Counted from the stretch's first letter, positions 53,463 to 62,624 are shown. The stretch: 64,000 nt of DNA from Collinsella aerofaciens (GCF_015670745.1 NZ_JADPCH010000004.1:1-64000), one strand, 5' to 3'. The notes: generated from the sequence alone by a model not told the origin. Numbers and translations: made by a program.

Positions 53463-54503
53463 ATGTCTGAGCTCAACCCCGTCCGCATTGCCGTTATCGG
53501 CGCCGGCGCCATGGGCCGCAACCACATCCGCTTTGTCACCGAGGAACCCGAGGCCGAACTCGTCGCCATCGCCGACGCCTTTGAGGGCGCTCGCGCCACG
53601 GCCGAGGCCGCCGGCGTGCCGTTTTACACCGATCCCGCCCAGATGATGGACGAGGTCAAACCCGAGGCCGTCATTATCGCCACCCCCAACGACTTGCACC
53701 TGGGCGTTGCCCGCGAGGCTGTGAAGCGCAATATCGTGCCGTTGATCGAAAAGCCGATCTCCAACGATCTCGAGGATGCCCAGGCCTTCGCCGCCGAGGC
53801 CGAGACCGCCGGCGTGCCCGTGCTCGTAGGTCAGCACCGTCGCCACAACCCCTTCGTCAACAAGGCCAAGGAGATCATCGAGTCCGGCGAGCTGGGCAAG
53901 CTCACCGTGTCGAGCTTCCACTACATGATCTATAAGAATGACGAGTATTTCGATGTCGAGTGGCGCCGCAAGAAGGGTGCCGGCCCGATCCTGGTCAACC
54001 TGGTTCACGACGTCGACCTGCTCCGCTATCTGCTGGGCGAGCCTGTTGCCGTCCAGGGTATGCAGTCCAGCGCCGCCCGCGGTTTTGAGACCGAGGACTC
54101 CGCCGTGGTCAACGTCCGTTTTGCCGATGGCGCGCTCGCAAGCATGACCATCTCCGACGCCACCGCCAGCCCCTGGAACTGGGAGGCAACCGCTCGCGAG
54201 GATCCGCAGTACCGCCCCTTCGACGCCGACGCCTACTTTATCGGCGGCACCAAGGGCGCCTTGTCGCTGCCCCGCCTGCACCAGTTCTCCTACGACGGCG
54301 CCTCCAACTGGCACAAGCCGCTGCAGATGGAGATTCCGGCCGTGGACCCGGCGCTGCCGCACAAGATGCAGCTCAAGCACTTTGTGAAGGTCGTCCGCCG
54401 CGAGGTCGAGCCCGTCGTGACCCCCGCCGATAACGTCAAGACGCTCACGCTGCTTAACGCTATCAAGGAGGCCGCCGAGACCGGCCAGCTCGTCGAGCTG
54501 TAA
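53463..54503 (+). CDS. Gfo/Idh/MocA-family oxidoreductase
   Basis: 346 residues. The Rossmann loop VIGAGAMGRNH (about 11-21) is followed by the NAD(P)-domain motif VIIATPNDLH and the EKPIS motif with the catalytic-type Lys (about 98-102). The C-terminal alpha/beta substrate domain contains HDVDLLRYLLG. Family members oxidise sugars, inositols or sugar acids. Gene context suggests it works with the SDR and transporter in a catabolic route; the substrate is unknown. AAGGAG precedes the ATG. Confidence 0.9.
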   Translation: MSELNPVRIAVIGAGAMGRNHIRFVTEEPEAELVAIADAFEGARATAEAAGVPFYTDPAQMMDEVKPEAVIIATPNDLHLGVAREAVKRNIVPLIEKPISNDLEDAQAFAAEAETAGVPVLVGQHRRHNPFVNKAKEIIESGELGKLTVSSFHYMIYKNDEYFDVEWRRKKGAGPILVNLVHDVDLLRYLLGEPVAVQGMQSSAARGFETEDSAVVNVRFADGALASMTISDATASPWNWEATAREDPQYRPFDADAYFIGGTKGALSLPRLHQFSYDGASNWHKPLQMEIPAVDPALPHKMQLKHFVKVVRREVEPVVTPADNVKTLTLLNAIKEAAETGQLVEL

Positions 54504-54576
54504 TGCCTTAAGAGCGACCGCGGCAGAAACCCCATGCCGAACCCTTCGGTCCGTCACCAACAAGCCCCTCTTCTTT

Positions 54577-54612
54577 GCCCCGCGAGCAGCCTCCTGCCCG
54601 CGGGGCATTTTG
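54577..54612 (+). terminator. Terminator after the oxidoreductase cluster
   Basis: GCCCCGCG and CGCGGGGC form an eight-base stem followed by ATTTTG, 73 bases after the last gene of the cluster. Confidence 0.75.
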
Positions 54613-54673
54613 CTACCTTGCCGACGATTTTTCTGGGGCGGGGGCTATTTTGCACCTCGGCTTGATTCGTTCG

Positions 54674-54831
54674 CCACGAAATGGGCCTATCTACTACGTT
54701 TAACCGACCGCCCTCAACCATGCCGAATTTCCTAAAATCAAAAGCGCAGGTAGACGGCTTGCGCATTCTCGGAAAACCGGGGGATGGTCGACCCATACGG
54801 TTCAAACGTAGTAGATAGGTCGTTTTCGTGG
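54674..54831. repeat. Long inverted repeat with arms of about 33 bases
   Basis: The left arm 54674-54706 and right arm 54798-54831 share CCACGAAA and CCTATCTACTACGTTT (as complements), with a few mismatches. The 91-base centre has no frame of note. Together with the terminator before it, this fills the 54504-54914 gap upstream of tex. It could be a MITE-like element or carry the tex promoter. Confidence 0.8.
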
Positions 54832-54914
54832 CGCGGGCCCAAAACAGTCTTTTGAAACGGGTGGTATCCTTGGTAGCCCTGTGCTGCAAACGCACCTTAA
54901 ACGCAAGGAGTCCC

Positions 54915-57062
54915 ATGGATCTTATCGCCCAGCTCGCCCACGAGCTCAACCTTAAGGCCGCCAACATCGAGGCAGCCGTCAAGCTCATCGACGAGGGCAA
55001 CACCATCCCCTTTATCTCGCGCTACCGCAAGGAAGCCACAGGCGGAATGGACGACGTCGCCCTGCGCGCACTCGACGAGCGCCTGTCCTACCTGCGCAAT
55101 CTTGAACAGCGCAAAGAGGACGTCATTCTGCTCATCGACGCCCAGGGCAAACTTACGCCCGAGCTCGAACAGCAAATTCGCGAGGCCACGCAGCTCCAGC
55201 GTGTCGAGGACCTCTACAAGCCCTACCGCAAAAAGCGCATGACCCGCGCACAGAAGGCCCGCGAGGCAGGCCTGGAGCCACTTGCCAACATGGTCATCAT
55301 GCAGGCCTCGGCCAAGGGCAGCGCGCTCGACGCCGCCGCGGCATACGTCAACGAGGAAGCCGGCTTCGACACGCCCGAGAAGGCGCTCGCCGGCGCGGCG
55401 GACATCGTGGCCGAGACGGTGGCCGAGGACCCCGAGAACGTCGCCGACCTGCGTGCCTTTACGCAAAACACCGCAGACATCGTCGTCGAGGCCACCGACC
55501 CCACCGAGAAGACCCCCTACGAGCCGTACTACAGCTATGATGAGCCGCTGCGCCGTATACCCAACCACCGCGTGCTGGCTATCGACCGCGGTGAGCGCGA
55601 GGGCAAGCTCCGCGTGCGCGTGAACGTCGACGGCGCCGCCGCCACGGCACGCCTCGGCAGCCGTTGGCCCCGACGCCAGGGCGTCTTCGCGCCCGTCTTT
55701 GACGCCGCCATCGCCGACGGCTACAAGCGCCTCATGGCCCCCTCGCTGGAGCGCGAGGCCCGCGCCAAACTCACCGTCCGTGCGCAGACCGAGGCCATCA
55801 ATGTCTTTGCCAAGAATCTCGAGGGCCTGCTCTCGGCACGCCCCGTGCGCGGCGCCCGCGTGCTCGCGCTCGATCCGGGCTACCGCACCGGCTGCAAGGT
55901 CGCCGTCATGGACGAGACCGGCAAGCTGCTCGACCACGGCGTGGTCTATCCCACCAAGCCGCGCCACGACGTCGCCGGCACCAAGCGCGAGCTCGCCCGC
56001 CTCGTCAAAAAGGACAGCGTCAACACCATCGTCATCGGCAACGGCACCGCCAGCCGCGAGACCGAGGAAGTCGTCTCGGAGTTCATCGCCGAGCAGGCGC
56101 CTGAGCTGCGATACACCATCGTCAACGAGGCCGGCGCATCGGTGTACTCCGCCTCCGAGCTCGCCAGCCAGGAGTATCCCGATCTGGACGTCACCGTGCG
56201 TGGCGCCATGAGCCTGGGCCGCCGTCTACAGGACCCGCTGGCAGAGCTCGTCAAGATCCCGCCCCAGTCCATCGGCGTTGGCCAGTACCAGCACGACCTT
56301 GACCAGGTCGAGCTTTCGCACACCCTGGGCCATGTGGTGGAGGACGTCGTCAACCGCGTGGGCGTCGACGTGAATACCGCGAGCGCGAGCCTGCTGGGAT
56401 ACGTATCGGGCATCACGCCGAGCGTGGCCAAAAACATCGTGGCCTACCGCGAGGAAAACGGCGCCTTTACCGATCGCCGCCAGCTTAAGAAGGTCCCCAA
56501 GCTGGGACCCAAGGCATATCTCAACGCCGCGGGCTTTTTGCGCATTAGCGGCGGCAAGAACCCACTCGACGCGACAAGCGTCCACCCCGAGAGCTACGAG
56601 GTGGCCACGTCCGTCCTGAAGCGCGCCGGCGTTGGGGCCAGCGAGCTCAGCCGCGGCGGCGTGCCCGACATCGAGCGCCGCCTGGGCAGCATCTCGGCGC
56701 TGGCAAGCGACCTGGACTGCGGCACCCTCACGCTCATCGACATTGTCAACGAGCTCAAGAAGCCCGGTCGCGACCCGCGCGACGATGCGCCCGAGGTGGT
56801 CTTTAGCCGCTCAGCGCTTTCCATCGACGACCTGGAACCCGGCATGGAACTCAAGGGCACGGTGCGCAACGTTGTGGACTTTGGCGCCTTCGTCGACGTG
56901 GGAGTGCACCAGGACGGCCTCGTACATATCTCTAAGCTGGCCAACCGCTTTGTCAAGCACCCCAGCGACGTCGTGCGCGTCGGTGACACGGTCAAGGTGT
57001 GGGTCGAAAAGGTCGATCGCGACCGCAAGAAGATCTCGCTCGCCATGGTGCAGGGCAAGTAA
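54915..57062 (+). CDS. tex: Tex-family RNA-binding transcription accessory protein
   Basis: 715 residues, near the family norm. The N-terminal helical domain includes PFISRYRKEATGGMDD. A YqgF/RuvC-like fold follows (ARVLALDPGYRTGCKVAV, VIGNGTASRETE), then a helix-hairpin-helix region (VDVNTASASLLGYVSGI, LKKVPKLGPKAYLNAAGFLR). A C-terminal S1 domain begins at about 645 (GMELKGTVRNVVDFGAFVDV). It binds RNA and affects transcription or stress survival in other bacteria. The ATG follows AAGGAG. Confidence 0.95.
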   Translation: MDLIAQLAHELNLKAANIEAAVKLIDEGNTIPFISRYRKEATGGMDDVALRALDERLSYLRNLEQRKEDVILLIDAQGKLTPELEQQIREATQLQRVEDLYKPYRKKRMTRAQKAREAGLEPLANMVIMQASAKGSALDAAAAYVNEEAGFDTPEKALAGAADIVAETVAEDPENVADLRAFTQNTADIVVEATDPTEKTPYEPYYSYDEPLRRIPNHRVLAIDRGEREGKLRVRVNVDGAAATARLGSRWPRRQGVFAPVFDAAIADGYKRLMAPSLEREARAKLTVRAQTEAINVFAKNLEGLLSARPVRGARVLALDPGYRTGCKVAVMDETGKLLDHGVVYPTKPRHDVAGTKRELARLVKKDSVNTIVIGNGTASRETEEVVSEFIAEQAPELRYTIVNEAGASVYSASELASQEYPDLDVTVRGAMSLGRRLQDPLAELVKIPPQSIGVGQYQHDLDQVELSHTLGHVVEDVVNRVGVDVNTASASLLGYVSGITPSVAKNIVAYREENGAFTDRRQLKKVPKLGPKAYLNAAGFLRISGGKNPLDATSVHPESYEVATSVLKRAGVGASELSRGGVPDIERRLGSISALASDLDCGTLTLIDIVNELKKPGRDPRDDAPEVVFSRSALSIDDLEPGMELKGTVRNVVDFGAFVDVGVHQDGLVHISKLANRFVKHPSDVVRVGDTVKVWVEKVDRDRKKISLAMVQGK

Positions 57063-57072
57063 ACCGCCAAAG

Positions 57073-57287
57073 CAAAGGTACCCCCTGTAGCGATGTGCAA
57101 AATCGCGAGTATTCTGCAAATTCCACCGTTCCGGATGCCCCTCAGAGACGAAAAAGCAAAAAACAGCCCCCGTTTTAGCGTCGTCAGAGCCAAAACGGGG
57201 GCCGTTCCATGCTTCGGTTAACTGATAAAGACCTTTACCTTGCTGAATACTCTCAATTTTGCACGGCGCAGGCGGGGGTACCTTTGC
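57073..57287. repeat. Large inverted-repeat element downstream of tex
   Basis: Arms of 48 bases at 57073-57120 and 57240-57287 match with scattered mismatches. Identical blocks are GCAAAGGTACCCCC, GTGCAAAAT and GAGTATTC, each facing its complement. The centre holds a terminator-like hairpin. It fills the convergent gap between tex and the transaldolase gene and looks like a non-autonomous mobile element or a double terminator. Confidence 0.82.
57150..57202 (-). terminator. Terminator facing the transaldolase gene
   Basis: GCCCCCGTTTT and AAAACGGGGGC form an 11-base stem. On the minus strand it is followed by TGTTTTTTGCTTTTT, so it terminates transcription coming from the transaldolase side. 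It lies inside the large inverted repeat. Confidence 0.75.
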
Positions 57288-57341
57288 CCACGGCAGGATA
57301 TGGAAGCCAATCGCCAACTTGCTGGCAAGCTCGTGCCGGCA

Positions 57342-57413
57342 GCCCCGGCCTTTCCTTTGCCTAGCGCGACCCTCGCGGAGCGCGTGAGCGATAGGGAAAG
57401 GAAAGGCCGGGGC
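57342..57413. repeat. Inverted repeat between direct copies of the transaldolase gene end
   Basis: Arms of 22 bases with one mismatch (GCCCCGGCCTTTCCTTT and its complement) surround a loop with inner GCGC pairing. It sits between two copies of ACGGCAGGATATGGAA, at 57290 and at 57446. The second copy is the end of the transaldolase gene. Confidence 0.8.
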
Positions 57414-57443
57414 GAACAGCCCACGGTACAGTCGGTGTTCGCG

Positions 57444-58148
57444 CTACGGCAGGATATGGAAACCGAGCGCCGCGATATCCTTGGCAAAACCGCGCACGGT
57501 ATCGAGCGAGACCTCGTACGGGTCGCGACCAATGTTCTTGCGCTTGGCCAGGATGCTGTTGGGCACCGTAATGATCTGGCAACCGCAGGCCTCGGCCTGG
57601 TAAATGTTGATGAGCTCGCGCGTGGACGCCCACAGGACCTCGCAGTTGGGCTTTGCGGCGGCCTTCTTGACCGACTCCGTCATAAACGGAATGGGGTCGA
57701 CGCCGGTATCGGCGATGCGGCCGGCAAAGAGCGAGATGATGGACGGCGTCTCGGCGTCGACGGCCTCGACCATCTCATCAACCTGCGTAGGCGTAAAGAT
57801 GGTGGTGACGTTGACCTTGATGCCGTCGGCCGAAAGCTTGCGCACCAGCTCGGCGGTGGACTCGCCCTTGGTGGTCACGCACGGAATCTTGACGTAGACG
57901 TTCTCGGCCCAGGTAGCGATCTCGCGCGCCTCGACCTCCATGGTCTCGACGTCGTCGGCAAAGACCTCAAACGAGACGGACACATCGGTGATGTGGGCCA
58001 GGACCTCCTTGGCAAACGCGCGGTAATCCGTCACGCCGCCCTTCTTCATAAGGGACGGGTTGGTCGTGAAACCCTGAACGTTGCCGTTCTCGTACATGTC
58101 GAGCATGCCCTCGAGGTTTGCACCGTCAGCGAACACCTTGATTGCCAT
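57444..58148 (-). CDS. Transaldolase (short TalC/Fsa-like form)
   Basis: 234 residues. A TIM-barrel enzyme of the short transaldolase/fructose-6-phosphate aldolase group. FADGANLEGM and GFTTNPSLMKKGG are the N-terminal phosphate-site segments. The Schiff-base lysine is in VYVKIPC (about residue 88), and SLFAGRIADTG and LWASTRE are further barrel motifs. Whether it is a true transaldolase or an aldolase cannot be told. The ATG at 58148 follows GAAAGGA. It is monocistronic and convergent with tex. Confidence 0.9.
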   Translation of the reverse strand: MAIKVFADGANLEGMLDMYENGNVQGFTTNPSLMKKGGVTDYRAFAKEVLAHITDVSVSFEVFADDVETMEVEAREIATWAENVYVKIPCVTTKGESTAELVRKLSADGIKVNVTTIFTPTQVDEMVEAVDAETPSIISLFAGRIADTGVDPIPFMTESVKKAAAKPNCEVLWASTRELINIYQAEACGCQIITVPNSILAKRKNIGRDPYEVSLDTVRGFAKDIAALGFHILP

Positions 58149-58341
58149 CTGCCTGATTCCTTTCGCTTGCACATGGGCGTTAAACTGCTAAACACTTTAC
58201 CTACGTTTATCAAGGCGTGAGCTGCGGTTTTTTATCTTCTCGGCGAACGGTATAAACACCTCAGTGTTTGGATTGATAAATCGATTGAGCATGCAAAAGC
58301 AAAGAGTCGCAGTTTGAGCAAACGTCAGAACGTGGGATTCA

Positions 58342-59169
58342 TTAGATGAGGCCGAAATGCTGCATCGCTGTGACGGTGCCGTCGCGTGCGACATCATCAG
58401 TCACGTAGTCGGCGAGCGCCTTGACCTCGGGCATAGCGTTGCCCATGGCCACGGCCGTCTCGACAGCGGCGAGCATACCCAGATCGTTGCCGGAATCGCC
58501 AAAGCCAAAGGTGCGCGCGTTGCCGGTGCGACCCAGGTATTCCAGCGCTCGCGCCACGCCCACGCCCTTGTCAATGCCCTTGGGGCTCAGCTCGCGATTC
58601 TGGCCACCGGTGTTGCACAGCTCAAACTCGCGATCGATAAAGCCGTCATCGTTGGCCACGCGAGCCAAACTGGGCACACTGAGGCATACCTTGCCCACGC
58701 GCAGACTGCCGTCGACGCGCATTTCCTCGGTGCTGTGCACCACAGAAGTGCCGATCAGAGACGACTGCTCAACACCCGCGGGTTCCAGGGCAAAAGTAGC
58801 CACGTTGGTCTCGAAAAAGGCCTCAATCCCTGCCGCGGCCATACGGCGCGCAAGCTCCTCAATAACGTCCTCGTCAAAGCAGTCCTCATGCACCACGCGG
58901 CCCTCGACCTCGAGCGTCGCTCCCGCCATGGCAACGACACCCGCCGGGTTCAGCGCGCGCAGGCCATCGGCAATCAGCCACAAGGGACGACCCGTGCAGA
59001 TAAATGCATGGTGTCCCGCGTCGCGCAGACGATGAAACGCCTCGACGACCGCCTGCGAGGGGTGAACCGCCGAAAAGTCCTTGTCGGTCATGTTGTCGGG
59101 ATCGAACGACGTCAGCGTGCCGTCCACGTCAAAAAAGAGCACGGCGGAATCGGGGCACGCATCAATCAT
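58342..59169 (-). CDS. Cof-type HAD-superfamily phosphatase
   Basis: 275 residues. The nucleophile motif FFDVDGTLTS is at about residues 12-21, and the motif-II region FICTGRP comes near 55. The large C2B-type cap spans about 85-190. A conserved Lys in KGIDKGVGVA and the motif IV Asp in GFGDSGNDLGM complete the site. It dephosphorylates small metabolites such as sugar phosphates or flavin nucleotides. It starts behind GAAAGGA and is divergent from the RlmKL-like gene. Confidence 0.9.
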   Translation of the reverse strand: MIDACPDSAVLFFDVDGTLTSFDPDNMTDKDFSAVHPSQAVVEAFHRLRDAGHHAFICTGRPLWLIADGLRALNPAGVVAMAGATLEVEGRVVHEDCFDEDVIEELARRMAAAGIEAFFETNVATFALEPAGVEQSSLIGTSVVHSTEEMRVDGSLRVGKVCLSVPSLARVANDDGFIDREFELCNTGGQNRELSPKGIDKGVGVARALEYLGRTGNARTFGFGDSGNDLGMLAAVETAVAMGNAMPEVKALADYVTDDVARDGTVTAMQHFGLI

Positions 59170-59211
59170 ATGGGTTCCTTTCGGGGGCGAGAGTAAACGA
59201 AGTATCCATCA

Positions 59212-59217
59212 TATAAT
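59212..59217 (+). promoter_or_regulatory. -10 box of the RlmKL-like gene
   Basis: A perfect TATAAT lies 27 bases upstream of the ATG, in the short gap shared with the divergent HAD gene. No good -35 box is seen, so activity may rely on the extended -10 context or another factor. Confidence 0.5.
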
Positions 59218-59244
59218 GGAGCGACGCAACCAGAGAGGTCACCC

Positions 59245-61812
59245 ATGGAATTTTACGCAAGCTGCCCCGAGGGCTTTGAGTCCGCACTCGCCGATGAGCT
59301 TAAACGCCTCGGGCTTTCGCATGTTCGCCGGCTGAAGGGCCGCGCTACATTTGAGGGCGAGCTCGAAGAAGGCTACCGCGCCTGTCTGTGGTCGCGCCTG
59401 GCGAGCCGTGTGTTCGTGGTACTCGGGCGCTTTGAGGCGCAGGATGCCGATGAACTGTACGATAGCGTTTACGACATCGCCTGGGAGACCATCATCCGCC
59501 CCGGCGCCACCATCGCCATCACCGCCCGCGGCGTGACCGAGCAGCTGCGCAACACACGCTTCTCGGCCCTGCGCGCCAAAGACGCGCTGTGCGACCGTCT
59601 GGCCGAGACCACGGGCCGTCGCGCCGACGTCGATGCTGCCGACCCCGATGTTCACCTGTTGCTTTCGCTGCGTCAGCGCCGCGCGAGCATCAGCCTGGAC
59701 CTTTCGGGCGACCCGCTGTTCAAGCGTCTGCCGCCCGCTGCGACTCGTGCCGGCGAGGGCGCACACGTGTTGCGCCCCGACTACGCCGCCCTGGTGCTGG
59801 CGCAGGTCGGCTGGACCGCACTATGCGAGCGCGAGCTGACGGCCGACGATTACGAAAACGAAGCCCTTCCCACGCTGATCGATGCCTCGTGCGCCGGCGG
59901 CGGTCTGCTGCTGGAGGCCGTGAACATTCTGACCGACCGCGCCCCGGGCGCCGCACGCGAGCGCTGGGGCTTTGAGGGCTGGCAGCTGCACGACGCTGTC
60001 CTGTGGGAGCAGCTGCTTGCCGAGGCGCGCGAGCGCGAGGCGGCAGCGCGCGAGCGCCAGGCGCGCATCGTGGCCGTAGACATCGACCCCGCCGCCCGCA
60101 AGACTGCCGAGCGCATGGTCAAGTGCGCCGGCTACAAGCGTTTTGTCGACTTTTGTGCCGCCAAGCCCGCCACCGTGCTGGACCATGCGGGCGCCGTCGC
60201 CGGTGCCGCCCTGGTCGCGGACACGACCGAGACCCCGCTTTCGCTCATGCACGATGCCATGACGCTCATCGGCGAGCTGCGCCGCGCCCCCGAGCTCGCT
60301 TCGGCGCCGGTCGCCGCTCTCACCCGCGACGGCTTGCTGGCCCGCGCGCTCCACGCCGAGCCCGAGCGCTCGATCGCCGTCATGCCCAATAACGAGGAGG
60401 CGGCTCTTGAGGTTTGGCCCTCACTCGACCACGCCGCTGCAGCGTTTGAGGCTGCGACCAGCGCGGATACCGAGGCCGAGATTGCGGATGCCAACGAAGC
60501 CAACGACGAAGGCGCCGCCCCCGCCATGCCCGAACCTGCCGCCACGCTCGACCTGGGCGGCGGCAAGCCGCTGCCCGTGCTCATCCCCGGGTCCGAGCAG
60601 TTCGCCAACCGCCTGCGCAAGAACGCGCGCCTGCGCCGCAAGTGGGCCAAGCGCGAGGGCGTAAGCTGCTACCGCGTCTACGATGCCGACCTGCCCGACT
60701 ACTCCGCCGCCATCGACCTGTACGAGGGTTGCCCGCAGACGCCGGGCCGCTGGCTCGTCATCGCCGAATACGCCGCGCCCAAGACCATCGACCCCGCGCT
60801 AGCCCAGGCCCGCATGCTCGACATTCTGGCCATCGCGCCGCGCATCCTTGATGTTCCGGCCGAGCATGTGCACGCCAAGGCCCGCATGCGTTCGCGCGGC
60901 GGCTCGCAGTACGGTAAGCAGGGCGCCGGCAAGGGCGGCTCGGGCGAGCGCGCCAATATCGCACGCCGTCGTCTGCCACTCATCGAAGAGGGCGGCCTTA
61001 CCTTTGCCGTCAACTTTGACGACTATCTGGATGTGGGCATCTTCCTGGATCACCGCGTCACCCGCAACCTAGTGCGCGAGCACGCCAAGCAGGCGCGCCG
61101 CTTCCTCAACCTGTTTGCCTACACTGCCACTGCCACCTGCTACGCGGCCGATGGCGGCGTCGAGGAGACCGTGACGGTCGACCTTTCCAACACCTACCTG
61201 GACTGGGCCGAGCGCAATATGCGCCAGAACGGCTTTGTTGGTCCGCAGCATCATTTTGTGCGCGACGACGTGCTCGCCTGGATTCGCGACCAGCGCCAGA
61301 CGCGCAACCGCTGGGACCTGATCTTTGTCGACCCGCCCACGTTTTCGAACTCGTCCAAGATGGGCCGCCGCACCTGGGATGTCCAGCGCGACCATGTTGA
61401 GCTTTTGGCCGGCGTATCGCGCCTGCTCGCACAGGGCGGCCACGCCATCTTTAGCTGCAACCTGCGCGGCTTCCGCCCCGAGACGCGCAAGCTCGCGCGC
61501 GCGGGTGTCGTGCTGGAGGACATTACGGCACAGACCATCCCCGAGGACTTCGCGCGCAACCAGAAGGTGCACCACTGCTATATCGTGCGCCGCCTGCCCA
61601 TCGAGGACGCCATGGCCGAGGTCGGCTTTAGCGCCGAGGAGATTGCCGAGCGAACCGAGGAGCTGCGCAACCCCGAGGCGCGCAAGCCTCGTGCAGCAGC
61701 GCCCGCGCCCACGCAGGCCGGCAACGGCAAATCAAACTTTGCCGGCAAACCCTCCCCTGCCGGCAAGTCCAAAAAGAAGAAGTTCTACGCCAGCAAGCCC
61801 AAGGGCAAATAA
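59245..61812 (+). CDS. rlmL: RlmKL-like 23S rRNA methyltransferase fusion with a degenerate first half
   Basis: 855 residues. There is an N-terminal THUMP region (1-165), a first methyltransferase domain (about 180-390) and a second (about 545-770). The second is complete, with FLNLFAYTATATCYAADGG and the catalytic-type FVDPPTFSNS, the RlmK pattern. In the first, DASCAGGGLLLEA stands where the SAM loop is expected, but the NPPY motif of RlmL is absent; VADTTETPLSLM lies in that area. A variable linker (about 410-440) is Ala/Glu-rich, and the C-terminus is Lys/Pro-rich. The m7G2069-type activity is therefore likelier than the m2G2445 one. Confidence 0.85.
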   Translation: MEFYASCPEGFESALADELKRLGLSHVRRLKGRATFEGELEEGYRACLWSRLASRVFVVLGRFEAQDADELYDSVYDIAWETIIRPGATIAITARGVTEQLRNTRFSALRAKDALCDRLAETTGRRADVDAADPDVHLLLSLRQRRASISLDLSGDPLFKRLPPAATRAGEGAHVLRPDYAALVLAQVGWTALCERELTADDYENEALPTLIDASCAGGGLLLEAVNILTDRAPGAARERWGFEGWQLHDAVLWEQLLAEAREREAAARERQARIVAVDIDPAARKTAERMVKCAGYKRFVDFCAAKPATVLDHAGAVAGAALVADTTETPLSLMHDAMTLIGELRRAPELASAPVAALTRDGLLARALHAEPERSIAVMPNNEEAALEVWPSLDHAAAAFEAATSADTEAEIADANEANDEGAAPAMPEPAATLDLGGGKPLPVLIPGSEQFANRLRKNARLRRKWAKREGVSCYRVYDADLPDYSAAIDLYEGCPQTPGRWLVIAEYAAPKTIDPALAQARMLDILAIAPRILDVPAEHVHAKARMRSRGGSQYGKQGAGKGGSGERANIARRRLPLIEEGGLTFAVNFDDYLDVGIFLDHRVTRNLVREHAKQARRFLNLFAYTATATCYAADGGVEETVTVDLSNTYLDWAERNMRQNGFVGPQHHFVRDDVLAWIRDQRQTRNRWDLIFVDPPTFSNSSKMGRRTWDVQRDHVELLAGVSRLLAQGGHAIFSCNLRGFRPETRKLARAGVVLEDITAQTIPEDFARNQKVHHCYIVRRLPIEDAMAEVGFSAEEIAERTEELRNPEARKPRAAAPAPTQAGNGKSNFAGKPSPAGKSKKKKFYASKPKGK

Positions 61813-61816
61813 CAAA

Positions 61817-61881
61817 GTTGCGGTGGAATACGGACTGTTTTACCTGGAATTAGGCAAATATAGACCGTATTTCACCGCAAC
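61817..61881. repeat. Long stem-loop between convergent genes
   Basis: GTTGCGGTGGAATACGG and CCGTATTTCACCGCAAC pair over 17 bases with one mismatch around a 31-base loop. It starts five bases after the RlmKL-like gene and precedes the end of kdpE, so it may act as a two-way terminator. Confidence 0.8.
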
Positions 61882-61906
61882 TCATAGTGGGATGGCGGAC
61901 GCCGTC

Positions 61907-62620
61907 CTACCCTTGGGTGACCAGGCGGTAACCGATGCCCACGTGTGTTTGGATATAGCGCGGGTGCGCGGGGTCGGACTCGATCTTCTTGCGCAGCGTG
62001 CCCATAAAGACGCGCAGGCTCGCCAGGTCGCTCTTAGTTGCCGTACCCCAAATCTCGTGCAGGATAAACTGGTGCGTTAGTACCTTGTCGGCGTTATGTG
62101 CCAGCAGGCACAAGAGCTTGTACTCAATCGGCGTCAGATGCAGCTCCTCGCCATCCATCGTGGCAATGCCGGCATCAAAGTCGATATGCAGCTCACCGGT
62201 ATCGAACGAGCCCTCGGAGGCAACACCACCCGTTTGCGCATACGAAAGGCGCCTGAGCGTCGTGCGAATGCGTGCAAGCAGTTCCTCGACCGAAAACGGC
62301 TTGGTCAGGTAGTCATCGGCGCCGGCATCGAGCGCGCGAATCTTGTCCGCGTCCTCGCTGCGCGCCGAGACCACGATGATCGGCATGCCCGACCATGCGC
62401 GCACCGACTCCACCACCTTGACGCCGTCCATATCGGGCAGGCCCAGATCGAGCAGCACGATGCTCGGTGCCTGCGATGAGGCGGCGGCGATGGCGGCATG
62501 GGCGGTCTCCACGGCCATATGACGCAAGCCGTGCGCCTCGAGCGCGGCAACAATAAGGTTGCGGACGGCGGGATCGTCCTCAACGACCAAGATGAGCGGT
62601 TTTACGGCAGAGTTCGGCAC
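61907..62620 (-). CDS. kdpE: KdpE-type response regulator
   Basis: 237 residues. The receiver domain has the acidic pair VVEDD, the phospho-acceptor Asp in VLLDLGLPDMDG and the conserved Lys in LTKPFSVEELLARI. An OmpR-type winged helix follows from about 140 with LTPIEYKLLCLLA and VGIGYRL. The combination and the KdpD partner upstream point to control of the kdp potassium-uptake operon. The GTG at 62620 has AAGGAG seven bases before it and lies four bases after the kinase stop. Confidence 0.9.
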   Translation of the reverse strand: MPNSAVKPLILVVEDDPAVRNLIVAALEAHGLRHMAVETAHAAIAAASSQAPSIVLLDLGLPDMDGVKVVESVRAWSGMPIIVVSARSEDADKIRALDAGADDYLTKPFSVEELLARIRTTLRRLSYAQTGGVASEGSFDTGELHIDFDAGIATMDGEELHLTPIEYKLLCLLAHNADKVLTHQFILHEIWGTATKSDLASLRVFMGTLRKKIESDPAHPRYIQTHVGIGYRLVTQG

Positions 62621-62624
62621 AGCG

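Noticed and set aside
50958-54608. A 1216-codon open frame on the minus strand
   Set aside because: It is antisense to the SDR, MFS and Gfo/Idh/MocA genes and runs across their intergenic gaps. The sense proteins have clear catalytic motifs; this frame is Gly/Asp/His-rich without domains.
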